Made by a program: the position numbers and the translations under genes
Source: Phyto melanocephala
Lineage: Eukaryota > Arthropoda > Insecta > Diptera > Rhinophoridae
Reading direction: 5' to 3'
Assembly (NCBI GenBank): GCA_941918925.1
Contig: OW799237.1
Coordinates: 75,961,126 to 76,025,125, forward strand
DNA length: 64,000 nt
Shown: piece by piece, positions 11,124 to 21,179 of the stretch
Layout of the letters: each line of letters starts with the position of its first letter
Numbering within the stretch: the first letter of the stretch is position 1
The notes under the pieces: generated by a model
The model's input: the letters and a program-made list of their open reading frames with translations, nothing else
The model's database searches: none
Told to the model about the DNA's origin: nothing

Positions 11124-12414
11124 AAGAATGAGATCAGTGAAACCTTAACACACATTTTTAATTCCACCTTTCTTCATGCACAAAAAATATAACTGTTTAT
11201 GATCAAGTTTGCATTTAAAAACTTTTCAAATTATGTGTACAAAATAATAGCATAATCGGATTATTAGTTTGTTTGAAAATGGATTCCGAAGAAAAAGTGC
11301 GTGAAAAAATAATAACAATTTTTTTAAAAAATCCCGTCGTACTTACAAATCTATTGCAAATGAGATAAAAGTGTCACGACAAACAGTTTCGCGTGTGATA
11401 AAAGTGTATAACGAACGTCGTAGTATTAAAAGGAAAGCTGGAAGTGGAGCTAAAAAAGGTATAACTGACCCACAGTTAGCTTCAAAGATTGTTAGTCTTC
11501 TAAACCAAAATCCCAACCTCTCAAACCGTAAAGCCGCCTTAAAAGCAAACTGTTCCGATTTTTTTGTAAGGAAGGTTAAAAGATATGAAGGCCTTAAGTC
11601 CTACAAGGTTCAGAAAGTGCCAGACAGAAATTCGAAGAAAAACTTGGATGCAAAAAGTCGTGCCAAAGAACTGCTTAGAAATTTTATCAACAAATATGAG
11701 TGTTGTATTATGGATGATGAGACTTACGTTCTTGCCGACTTTTCTCAGCTCCCAGGGCGAAGTTATTATGTGGCCGATGGAAGAGGTAATGTCGATGACC
11801 AATTTAAGTTCCAAAAAAAGACAAAGTTTCCAAAGAAGTACTTAGTTTGGCAAGCTATATGCACGTGCGGAGAAAGAAGCAGTAAATTTATTACTACTGG
11901 AACTATCAGCACTGATATTTACATCAAGGAGTGCTTGCAGAAGAGGTTGCTTCCATTCATACGAAAACACAACATATTTTTGGCCCGACCTAGCGTCGTG
12001 TCATTATAGTAAATCTGCAGCAGAATGGTATGAAGCAAATAATATAGTGGTAGTGCCAAAAGAAGCAAATCCACCTAATTGTCCAGAACTAATTCCCATC
12101 GAACGCGTTACTGGGCTTTAGTCAAAAGAGTGCTGAAGGATACAAAACAAGTTGCTAATACTACTAAAATTTTTTCCCAGAAATGGTCTTATTCCAGCAA
12201 TAAAGTTACTAAGGATACCATCAAAACCCTCATGGTCTCAATTCCGGAAAAGGTGAAACAGTTCATCAAAAAAAGCTGAATTTTTACAAAAAGCATTAAT
12301 ATTTTAATTTACTGTTATTTTATTGTTAAACCACGCTATTTTCATTAAAATGGATTAATTCGTTTCACAGTTATTGCGTTTTATTCGTGTTAGGGTTTTA
12401 TCGATCTCATTCTT
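11124..12414 (+). mobile_element. ITmD37E-type (DD37E) transposon
   Basis: The element is 1291 bp with inverted ends of about 30 bp: AAGAATGAGATCAGTGAAAC on the left and AAGAATGAGATCGATAAAAC on the right. TA flanks it at 11122-11123 and 12415-12416. Size, target and the transposase spacing match the DD37E branch of the IS630-Tc1-mariner superfamily first described in mosquitoes. Confidence 0.85.
11279..12279 (+). pseudogene. DD37E transposase, three frameshifts
   Basis: The reading starts at the ATG giving MDSEEKVREKIITIFLKNP. The N-terminal helix-turn-helix follows (YKSIANEIKVSRQTVSRVI). Catalytic motifs are CCIMDDETYV, FWPDLASCHYS and CPELIPIERYWALVK; I count 37 residues between the second D and the E, which defines DD37E. 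Other family landmarks are LVWQAICTCG and KECLQKRLLPFI. Frameshifts lie near 11335 (one base lost in a C run), near 11979 (before FWPDL) and near 12105 (two extra bases in CGCGTTAC). Joined length would be about 330 residues, normal for the family. All three catalytic residues remain, so decay is by frameshift only. Confidence 0.9.
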
Positions 12415-12880
12415 TATTCCCTTAGCACACTTGCAATATTATGTAACGTTAACAACTGAAAATTAAATAGTGCAACTGTGACCAAAACTTATTTAAAAAA
12501 TCGATAATTTAAAATTTTAATTGACATTTTTTTTTTAAATTTTTTACACCGATTTCTAAGCAAGTCGGTAATTGAACTATTAAACCAAGATTTTATATAA
12601 ATGTTACCAAAGGTACATATTGTGAAAATATGTAAGAAACGTTGCAAGCATTTCCATAGGAGCTGCAAAATCTGACTTTGCTTGGGTAAAAATCCGGCAC
12701 AATCGTGTACTTTCGCTTATACCTCGGCTCGTAAGATAAAACTGTTTTTAAATAGCAAAATTTTCGAAAGCACATCTAAAGTTTACGTGGAGGCTTAAAA
12801 AAGTTTAATTAAACATACACACAGATCAACAGACGGACCTAACTTAATCAACCTCTATCTATAAGGATTCATAATATGTG

Positions 12881-14379
12881 ACATTCTCCGAGAAACGGGA
12901 TCTAGTTATGATTAGGTGCTGACTTTGATGACGTCATGCCTATGTGGTGACGTTTTTTTTTTCGCTTTTAGTGTGGTAATACCTTTGCTATTGTTGCTGC
13001 TCTGTTTTTTATGATCTCAATACTTAAGCCGTTTTTATAAGGTAAATAAATTTTTATCAGAAATCTAACTCATTTCATCTTTTTCTACACCCTTTTAGGT
13101 ACCAGAATTTACTCTTAAGTCCAAACCCGTTTTTCGACACACTATGTCGCTTTTCTCGGAGGTCACATTATTTATAGGTTCTAAAATAAAGGGTAGGATA
13201 AAAAAGCTGCACAAGCATAAGAAAAATATCACACAAGCAATCTGACTAAATTTAAAATAGTAAAAATATGTATTTTTCATTACGATAAAAATACTGAAGA
13301 ATAGAATAAGGCTAAAGTAGAACAACTTTGGAATAAAATAAAACTGAATCAGAAAAAAGATGAAATTAATTATTAACAGTGAAATAGAACATTCATAAGA
13401 TGTTTGACTTCAACTTTTAATGCTTTGTAATGTGATTAGTTTACATGTTTCAAAAAAAGCTTTTAAGAAAGTTTATTATTATTTATTTATTATTAATATT
13501 TTTTACGTTTTTTGTATGTGTTCCATTGTACTCCATTGTTTTTCTTATGATTTACCGTTTCTTTATTCCATTGTCGCTGTTTTGTTTTGATATTCGACTT
13601 TGTTTGAAAACACACGCTGTAAAGAAATTTTTTTCGAGTGATGAATCAATTTATTTTATTGAGAGTAATGTTTGGTTATATATTTTTACACTAAAATATA
13701 GCGATTGGAAGAAATGTGAAATAGAACACATAAGTTTAAGAAAATTTTACGCAGCTCTTTTTTTAGACACCAACGCAGTGTTGCATAGGTAAATTTTGTC
13801 ATGTTTTCGAAAAAAAAAATATTATATAAAGTGATAACAAAGTAACCAAAACATATGTTTTTGATTGAATGAGCAAAAGTCAATGGCAACGCATTAACAC
13901 ATCATCACCTAAATTCAGTCTTGAAAAATAACAGCAAAAACAACTAATATGTATGTATGTGCTATTTATATTCCAAATATTCTACTTCATATGAAAAACT
14001 TTCATGCGTTAGAACAGCATGCTGTGTCGTCTGTGTTACTTAAATGTGACGTAAATTTTAAAACGCCCACTTTAAAGGTAACGGAATTATACACAAGACT
14101 TTTAGTTAAATTTCTTTGTGGCCCATAACTAGAAAAGGCCTTTCATATGCTAAGGTTTAAAATTCCGTTTTAAATTTGCTAACAAAATCTATGTCATTAA
14201 AAAGAAAAGATTAAATGAAAATTAGTTTAACAAAGAACTTTCTACACCAATTTTTCCCTAAACAATAGATCAGAGCATTAATGTTATTTAACTTCAACAA
14301 ATATAATACAACCATAGAACAACTCGTTGTAGTAAGAAAACAACAAAAATAAAGAATATTTTCATCCGAAAGTTTTACG
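12881..14379. other. AT-rich DNA, no gene supported
   Basis: The longest open frame (13445-13792, plus) would give a Phe/Ile/Leu-rich 115-residue product with no domain; such frames are expected by chance in T-rich DNA. A poly-T run lies at 12952-12961. Confidence 0.45.
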
Positions 14380-14967
14380 TGTATTTGGGTAAAACATTGT
14401 GCCCTAACAATCCGGTTGTATTAAATTATTCAATAAAGACATTGTTTAGATCAATATTTCACAAAATCGTCCATCAGGAAAATGGAAAAACGCCTTTTGT
14501 AAGTGGTTTTTGAATCAAAAAAGCTAACAATTTTAAGTGAAGGGTATCCCGATAAAGATGAAAACGTATTTACTGCAAATGATGGATGGCTCTCCTAATT
14601 TAAAACCCGTCTGGAATACAAATATATAATGCTGATGAAAGGGAATTTTTTTTCCGTTGCCTTGTAAATAAAACAATTGCCGCTGCTTGTGAAAAAAGTG
14701 CTTAAGGATAGGCGCAAATTCTGATCGTTCACACAAATTAAAACCATTGGTTATTGGTAAAGTCAAGAAGCTTTTGACTTTTCGAAAGATGCTTGGAAGA
14801 CTTCCCGTATTTTTCATTATTCGTTTCACAAGATATTTATCAAAGAAGTATGTTCGACCAATGCATATTTGAAGTTTCATACATTTTTAATTTTTTTTTG
14901 GTTTTACAGGTCATCCTTTTTATTTTCTAAAGAAAATAATATGGCCACAAAAGCTCTTCTGTCTGTA

Positions 14968-16060
14968 AAGGGTTTTTCAACAGGCACGCTACAAAAGAAG
15001 ACCGATAGGGACAACAAACGACGCCATACTTTTTGCCGCTCTTTTGACATTTCTCTTCAGTAAGGTGTGCCATTTCATGATGGAAAGATATACGAGCCAA
15101 CAACGAGTCGAATTTATTCAAATTTACTACCGAAATTCAGAGTCAGTGGCCTTAACGTTAAGAGCACTACGTCCAATTTATGATCGTCATAATCGCCCTA
15201 CCAGATCAACAATTGAGTGTCTAGTTGAAAAATTTGAATCCACAGGCACAGTACAAAACGTTCCCGTGCCAGTGAGACAAAGAAGTGTCCGTAGTGTCGA
15301 GAATATTGCTGCCGCTGAGGCTTCAGTTGAAGAAAGCTCCAATGTATCTCTCACACGTCGTTCTCAAGCGTTGGGCATCTCTGTGACGTCGTTGTGGCGA
15401 ATTTTGCAAAAAGATCTTGGCCTACATCCTTACAAGATCAAATTGAGGCAAGAACTGAAGCCGCTAGACCACCAGAAGCGTCGTATGTTCGTGAATTGGG
15501 CTGAGCAACAACTTGAAAATGATTCGGATTTTCATCGAAAAATCATCTTCAGCGATGAGGCTCATTTCTGGCTGAATGGCTTTGTCAATAAGCAAAATAT
15601 GCGTTATTGGTCAGACAGCAATCCACACGTACTCCATGAGTCACCATTGCATCCCGAAAAAATTACGGTTTATGGGCCGGCGGCGTCATTGGGCCGTACT
15701 TCTTCCATGACGATCAAGACCGTCACGTTACTGTGAATGGGAATCGGTACCGTTCAATGATAACAATATATTTTTGGCCCCAATTGGATGATATGGACTT
15801 GGAGGACATGTGGTTCCAACAGGACGGCGCCGCAAGCCACACAACGAATGTCACAATCAATTTATTGGAAACCAAGTTTGGAGAAGGTGTTATTTCACGA
15901 TATGGTCTATGCCAACAAGCCAGCGACGATTGATGAACTTCGTACGAATATCGAACGTGAAATTGCAGCAGTATCGCCCGATTTATGCTTGAGAACCGTC
16001 GAAAATTGAGTTCAGCGTCTGGAAAATTGGTGCAAGCGTGCCCGTGGTGGGCACTCTTGG
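14968..16060 (+). mobile_element. DD41D-type mariner inserted in Tigger
   Basis: The left end AAGGGTTTTTCAACAGGC follows TA at 14966-14967 and resembles the end at 63561 (AAGGGTGTTTTTTTAAG). The right end was not found; the coding runs to about 16060, where Tigger sequence resumes, so the 3' terminus may be deleted. Confidence 0.65.
15080..16060 (+). pseudogene. mariner transposase lacking third catalytic region
   Basis: The chosen start gives MERYTSQQRVEFIQIYY, the usual family N-terminus; an ATG just before it and one at 15044 are possible alternatives. Two helix-turn-helix regions follow (ALRPIYDRHNRPTRSTIE; SLTRRSQALGISVTSLWRIL). Catalytic motifs are FSDEAHFWLNG (first D) and WFQQDGAASHT (second D). 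A 10-bp deletion near 15669, in the sequence for TVWCGLWAGG, shifts the frame; it then reads AGGVIGPYFFHDDQDRHV and on. A second deletion near 15901 removes the WPPRSCDLTPLDYFLWG segment with the third D, joining VISR directly to MVYANKPATIDEL. The C-terminus ends near CKRARGGH. It cannot be catalytic. Confidence 0.85.
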
Positions 16061-16702
16061 TGGGGGTGATACTGACAAGCTTCTAAAACGGCATTCAATC
16101 CAAAATGCAATAATATTATTGAAACAAGCCTGGGATAAGGTACCACAGAGTGTAAAAATTATTTGTCAAGATTATCAAATTGGCACTCTGGCGATTACAA
16201 CAGCGACGATGATTTGACACCAGTAGAATTGGTTCAACGAAATCACGAGTACAATGAAGTTCTTTAAATAAATCTCGATCTTTTGAATGAAATTATGACA
16301 AACAATTCCCTAAAAGTAAATGAAATAGAGGAATGAAATGAATATGTGATTACTGACAGATCTGATGCAAAGAATAGTGATGAGCATAACGCCAGTAATC
16401 GACATAACGACAGCTATTCCTCAATTAAAATTTCTTGAAGCATCAATAATGTTATAAAATGGTGCAAAACCGATGATATATTTTCCAGTTAATACATGCC
16501 TAACCTTTTGAACGTTAATAACGATATCGTTGTATCCAGTTTTAATAAATAAAACACCAACAAGTATTAAGTCTGTACGTCACGAAATGTAAAAAGCCAC
16601 ATACGCATGTGGCTGTGACATAATTTTGACGTCATCATACAGCATTAATGTATCCGCATCGGCTACATGTGTTTCATTTTCTATTTCTTGACTAAAATAT
16701 AT

Positions 16703-16945
16703 CTGTGGCTTGAAGCTAAAAGGGCCAATGTCACTTTTTTGCTCTTTTGAGTTAATCATTGCATTAGATTTGTTGCTATATTTCATTATGGTGAAACAGC
16801 TAAAGTCATACCTTACCCAGAACAGCTTCATAAATAAAATGCTGGCCAATGTCACTATGAAAGCACCTATAAAAGTTAAAGTTCAATTGCAATTTTCTCA
16901 AAAAGTAAATATTTTGACATTGGCCCTTTTAGCTTCAAGCCACAG
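16703..16945. mobile_element. MITE with perfect 31-bp inverted ends
   Basis: CTGTGGCTTGAAGCTAAAAG and the next 11 bases at 16703-16733 are repeated exactly in inverse at 16915-16945. The 243-bp interior is non-coding; GGCCAATGTCACT recurs once more inside at about 16844. The perfect arms suggest a young insertion. No clear target duplication was found. Confidence 0.7.
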
Positions 16946-17197
16946 AATATCAAAATCTTACCGCATGCAGCCACTACGACTATTTTGAAAAATGTAACCA
17001 AAGTGCTGAACATTTTAGTGAGGTCAGAACCACATGCGCTGTACTGATTTTGTGTTAAAAACGATTAAATTAAAGAAAAAAAAATTTAATTTTTCCTATG
17101 AATTTAATATGTTCAATACATAGATGTTAATAAAAAATTTGTTTTGTATCAAATTGTCCGATATACCAAGTGTTCTAAGTTTCGAGGTTCTACTGTA

Positions 17198-18616
17198 TTG
17201 ATACCAGTTTCTTGAAAAAGCTTTTAAAAAGTTTCGAATTTTATATGAAAACTAAGAAAAACTGATTTAAAGCCGTAGAATGAAAAAAAAAACAAGTTAA
17301 AGTGGCATTTTTGATATTAAAACAACGTCAACCGACAACTAAACAGAAAATCTTTGTACACATCTAGAAGTATTAAGAGTCTAAATGCCAAAGCGAGGTC
17401 AAGTCACAAATATCCCAAAATAAAATGTGAATCAATTTTTTTTTTTTTTGGTTTTATAATTAATAATAAATTCTTTAAAGTTGGACATTAAAATATTTCA
17501 AATATCATTTCAATTTATGATTTTACAGCTACATATATCGTAAAATAACACAAAACCCGTTCCGACCACACTTATCGATATTCATTCATTTTCTACAATA
17601 TTGTATTCTATATTACAATAATAAATTATAAAATAATAAATAAATAAACAAAGCCCACACTTTGTTTCCGAAAATATTAATAAGAAGATAAGTAAAAGTA
17701 AAAAAAAATAAAAAAACTAAACTATAGTAAAACAGCTAATTAATTAATGAATATTTAAATCACATTAAATACGTTGTTGTCCATTAAAATTTAAAAATCA
17801 TTAAATACAAATATGAAGGCATAATCAAACACCAAACAAATCAATACAAGTTTGTTAAATATACATTTCAACAAATTTATTATAATGTTTGATATACAAA
17901 TCAATGTATGTTTGTTGTAAGTTTTAAACAAATTCCATTTTGTTAAATAAGTATTGTTTTAACAAAAATTTTTTGTTGTTTATATATTTTGTTGTAGACT
18001 TTTGTCTTCAAAAATATTTGTTTGAAAACATATTTTTGGTCTTGCAACATATGTATGAACGTGTACAACAAAAGTTGTAAATTCGACAATTCAAAAATAC
18101 TATAGTGATCGTAGATATTAATTTAGAAAATTACAAAATAATTAATTTTTAATAATCAACACGTTTGCCTCGATACTTTTTATGTTCACTTAAAAGTAGA
18201 ATAGTTAGTTTACACATGTGTATGTATGTATACGGTGTTGTGTAAAAGTACTTATTTTTATTACAACAAATCAAAGGGAAAAATTCATTATCAATTTGTT
18301 TGTTTTGTTTCCCTTTTCCAAGTTTTGTTTATTATTGTAGTAATAATTTTCGGACAGTTTTGGAGAAGTTCAAAGCAACTTTCTAAAAAGACCGATAAAT
18401 ATTTCCCTCTTTAAAGTAGTTGCTATGTACTTATATGCACAATAGGAAAGTAGATAAATTATATTTTTTAAATAAAAAATTTTAAATCTGATTATGTTGT
18501 TTAAAGCTAAATATGATTTAAGAATTATTTATTTTGATTACTTTAAACTTTTTCATCTAAAAAGATTTAGTATATGTTTCTATACATGTGAATTAGAGCG
18601 CACAACCTTACAAGCA
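17198..18616. other. AT-rich DNA, no feature seen
   Basis: Long runs of A/T and short frames only. TTTGTTG/ACAAA-rich text from 17830 to 18060 has no clear repeat unit. Confidence 0.4.
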
Positions 18617-18946
18617 AACAAGTAAGAATGATATATTCGACCGTGCCGAATTTTAAAATACCCTTCATTATCATGTACAAATGTCAAGTATAGACAAGAT
18701 TCCAGATAAAACTTTGCACGCCATTTCATTTGATACCCATATCGACTATTTCGGTTGTTTCAAAGCTGAAAAAATTGATTCTCGTTTGTAAATTTTAGGA
18801 AATAAACACGAAAGTATTATTTTTGGTCACTGCTAAATATTAATCCCCAATACATAAGCTTTTAGCAAATGTTTACTTTATTGGGTCGGGATTAAATTTG
18901 TAGAAATTAGGAATTACAAAGCCACTACATTTGAAGGGTATTAAAA
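18617..18946 (+). mobile_element. INE-like repeat, short copy
   Basis: The left cap AACAAGTAAGAATGATATAT, CGACCGTGCCGAATTT and ATACCCTTCATTATCATGTA is followed by a shortened interior (GAAAAAATTGATTCTCGTTT) and a right cap TTGAAGGGTATTAAAA. At ~330 bp it is about one third of full length. Confidence 0.6.
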
Positions 18947-19004
18947 AAAATCGTCAGGCAATTCCGAAAACAATATATTTTTTTTTTTTTGGTAATTTTG
19001 TTTT

Positions 19005-19530
19005 TTTTATACCCTTCACCTGTGGTTCACAACGTGTGTTGGTTGAAATCAACTCTTAGAAGCAACTATATGTTCCTCAGATCTGTGTATGGTATCAATC
19101 TCTTGGAAATATCCGGGAATGAATCGCTATTGAAATTCAGCACAATCGCCCTATAACTTTCTGAGATATGAGCAAAAAACCACGACCACCTCGTTTCACA
19201 ATTACAACAACAACATACATATATGCTGGTTAGAGTAAACGTGGCATCGAATCCCAGCTGACCCAAAAAAAATTTATTTTATGTATTATTTATATTTTTA
19301 CTATTTTTTTTTTAATTTTTATTTTGTTTTTTTTTTTTTTTGTTTTTTTTTTTGAATTTTTTTTTTTTGGAAACACGTAAACTCAATTTATAATTCTGCA
19401 ATGGGATGTTTTGTATATGTATGTACGTATTTCATATGAGATGAATGGTGATACAAACAATTGTTATTGCATGACTACACGTTGTGAAGGCTATATAAGA
19501 TTCGGCACGGCCGAATATAGCACTTTTATT
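19005..19530 (-). mobile_element. INE-like repeat, AT-core type
   Basis: In minus orientation it starts with the cap (GCTATATTCGGCCGTGCCGA inverted at 19495-19515), then GTAGTCATGCAATAACAATTG, then a T-rich core (19280-19375 on the plus strand), then CTCATATCTCAGAAAGTTAT and ATACCATACACAGATCTGAG, ending GTGAAGGGTATAAAAA at 19005. The segment around ATATACTTTATGGGG is deleted. It lies tail to tail with the copy at 18617-18946. Confidence 0.7.
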
Positions 19531-19569
19531 AGATTTTTTTTTTTTTTTTTTTTTTTGAGAAAGTAGGGT

Positions 19570-20685
19570 CCAAGGCGAATTCATATCAGGTGATGTTACC
19601 CTGAATTTACACATGAAAGTGATTTCATGAATTTTCTGTATACGTATTATAAATAAAAGTTTCTATGCGTTTACACAGGAAAGTGAAATCTCATTTTGAA
19701 AATGTCGTCAAAGCGTAGAGTCGCAATAATTGCTATACATTTTAAATTTATGAGTTTATTTTGCCCCCATTTTTTTACTACCTTTAGAGTTACCAAGAAT
19801 ATTTTATACACAAATTTAAAAGGCAATAGTTGAAAAAAATAATTTTTGTTAATTTTTAATAAAATTATTGTTTTACAATTACATTAATATTATTCATGAT
19901 GTATATTTGAAGAATAAATATTATAAATATTTTCATTTACACAAAAATAAGTCATATTTACAATTATTATTTTATCACAATCCTGGAAATGTGTACAAGT
20001 TTTATTAGTAGGCAACAGTGTTTACCATTTGTCACTTTAGTTTCATGAAAATGTCAAAATTTACTTTCTTGAAAAAATCGTGGAAATCTGAGTGGAAATT
20101 TCCTTAAGTAAAATTAATGTCAGTGTGTTAGCGAAGAAGTGTGAGTGTATTGCGAATTTCATGAAATTACTTTCATGTGTAAATGCTGGGTTAAGAAGCC
20201 AGCTGATTGTTTTTTGCTCGTTTTATTTTAACAGAACAATGTCAAAGTTTGTTTACATTTAAATCAATTTTTATGTGCGTTGGTTGAAAATTTTTATAAG
20301 TTTTAAAATTTGTGGAAAGAAATTGTAAAAATACTAATATTTGTGCAATAACTTATTGGGAAATAAGTAAAATACAATTTATAATAAGAATAAACAACAT
20401 TTTAAATGTTTTTAATTCAAAAAATAAAAAATTTCCGTCGTGTTTGTCCTAGTGATTTAAAGTTGTGAGAAATTAAAAAAAAAAACACAAATATGTGATA
20501 TAACTAGCACAAATTTATGTAATAAATTAAAAATACTTATTTATTTTAAAACTTTTTGCGTAAATTTATAAAATAAAATTTTAATTAAAAGTAAGCAAAA
20601 AATTTGTTTTTTTGTGTTTTGACATTTTGCGGGCCTTTTTGTGTTTGTTGCAGGGATGTTATCACCTGATATGAATTCGCCTTGG
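19570..20685. mobile_element. inverted-repeat element with CCAAGGCGAATTC ends
   Basis: The arms 19570-19603 and 20651-20685 are inverted copies (CCAAGGCGAATTCATATCAG at both tips, then GTGAT). The interior is non-coding and holds a second element at 19599-20190. The end motif matches the repeat units at 350-1762. Confidence 0.65.
19599..20190. mobile_element. MITE with TTA duplication inside 19570-20685
   Basis: Ends CCCTGAATTTACACATGAAA and, inverted, CCCAGCATTTACACATGAAA continue with AGTNATTTCATGAA. TTA lies on both sides (19596-19598 and 20191-20193), the 3-bp target typical of PIF/Harbinger elements. The 592-bp interior has no reading frame. Confidence 0.6.
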
Positions 20686-20697
20686 TAAAGTGGCCTT

Positions 20698-21122
20698 CAT
20701 GGTACAATCATCAGGTGGCCTCAGTTCTGCAACAACAAAATTATACATGCATTTTGTTGTTGGAAAACGACGACTGAAATGTCAAAAAGCAAATGTGTGT
20801 GTGTGTGTTTTTTTTTTGGTGGCAGAATATATATGTACAAAATACAGTAGACTCGCGGTAACGTGAACTATTAAAAACCGAGCGTGTACACGTTTGCGAA
20901 GTTGTTCATTAATAGTTAAAACAATTTTCAAAAATGGCAGCTGCCATCCATTACGATTTTAAACAATTGTAGTCCACAGGAGATTCATGTAAGGCAGTGT
21001 TTTTGTTACCGAGAGTCTACTGTATATACACATACATAAACAAAATTTGACATTTTAGTGACACCTTAAGGTAGAGAAAAAAATCAGCTGTTTTAGTGAG
21101 GCTACCTGATGATTGTACCATG
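20698..21122. mobile_element. inverted-repeat element with CATGGTACAATC ends
   Basis: CATGGTACAATCATCAGGTG then GCCTCA at 20698-20723 recurs in inverse at 21097-21122 with one mismatch. The non-coding interior carries a second MITE at 20845-21022. Confidence 0.6.
20845..21022. mobile_element. pogo/Tigger-type MITE, 178 bp
   Basis: Ends CAGTAGACTCGCGGTAAC and, inverted, CAGTAGACTCTCGGTAAC lie between TA at 20843-20844 and 21023-21024. End sequence and TA target fit the pogo/Tigger group. There is no coding sequence. Confidence 0.75.
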
Positions 21123-21179
21123 GTCGCAGCTTATACATACACGGTCTGCTTTTTACATCTGCCTTGTCACATTTGTGAT

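Larger units (their letters stand above)
11084..12880 (+). repeat. old INE-like repeat split by a DD37E element
   Basis: 11084-11123 reads AAGTAACAGCGCTATATTCG then GAACCTTATA, a variant of the family's left cap. On the other side of the transposon, 12415 on continues TATTCCCTTAGC, then much later CATACACACAGATCAACAGA, CTTAATCAACCTC and TATAAGGATTCATAATATG, which follow the right half of the family. Strong divergence makes this a tentative but coherent reading. Confidence 0.4.
14440..16320 (+). pseudogene. Tigger-like transposase, interrupted
   Basis: The 5' part carries ATGGAAAAACGCCTTTT-type text (MEKRL..KWFLNQK), then DKDENVFTANDGWLS, then a broken NADESGLFFRCL-like stretch (about 14625-14670) that normally holds the first catalytic aspartate, then HKLKPLVIGKVKKL (about 14735). 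These are landmarks of the Jerky/Tigger DDE transposase branch, which is related to CENP-B. The 3' part, beyond the mariner, reads ILLKQAWDKVPQSVK (about 16110) and DDDLTPVELVQRNHEYNEVL (about 16210) after a frameshift. The segment with the second and third catalytic residues is not recognisable and may have been lost. It is a pseudogene. Confidence 0.65.
14440..17195 (+). mobile_element. Tigger/pogo-like element split by a mariner
   Basis: Tigger-like coding is present on both sides of a mariner inserted at a TA at 14966-14967. The right end reads GAGGTTCTACTG before TA at 17196-17197; inverted, this is CAGTAGAACCTCG, a Tigger-type end like those at 20845, 25083 and 26045. The left end was not located. 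An unrelated MITE (16703-16945) lies in the 3' part. Confidence 0.6.

Noticed and set aside
13445..13792. 115-codon plus-strand frame, hydrophobic
   Set aside because: Phe/Ile/Leu composition is what T-rich DNA gives by chance; there is no domain, no relatives among the other features, and an overlapping frame on the opposite strand.
14541..14560. AAGGGTATCCC, identical to the mariner end at 6100
   Set aside because: In context it reads as Tigger coding (GYPDKDENVF region) and is not followed by a matching opposite end or preceded by TA.
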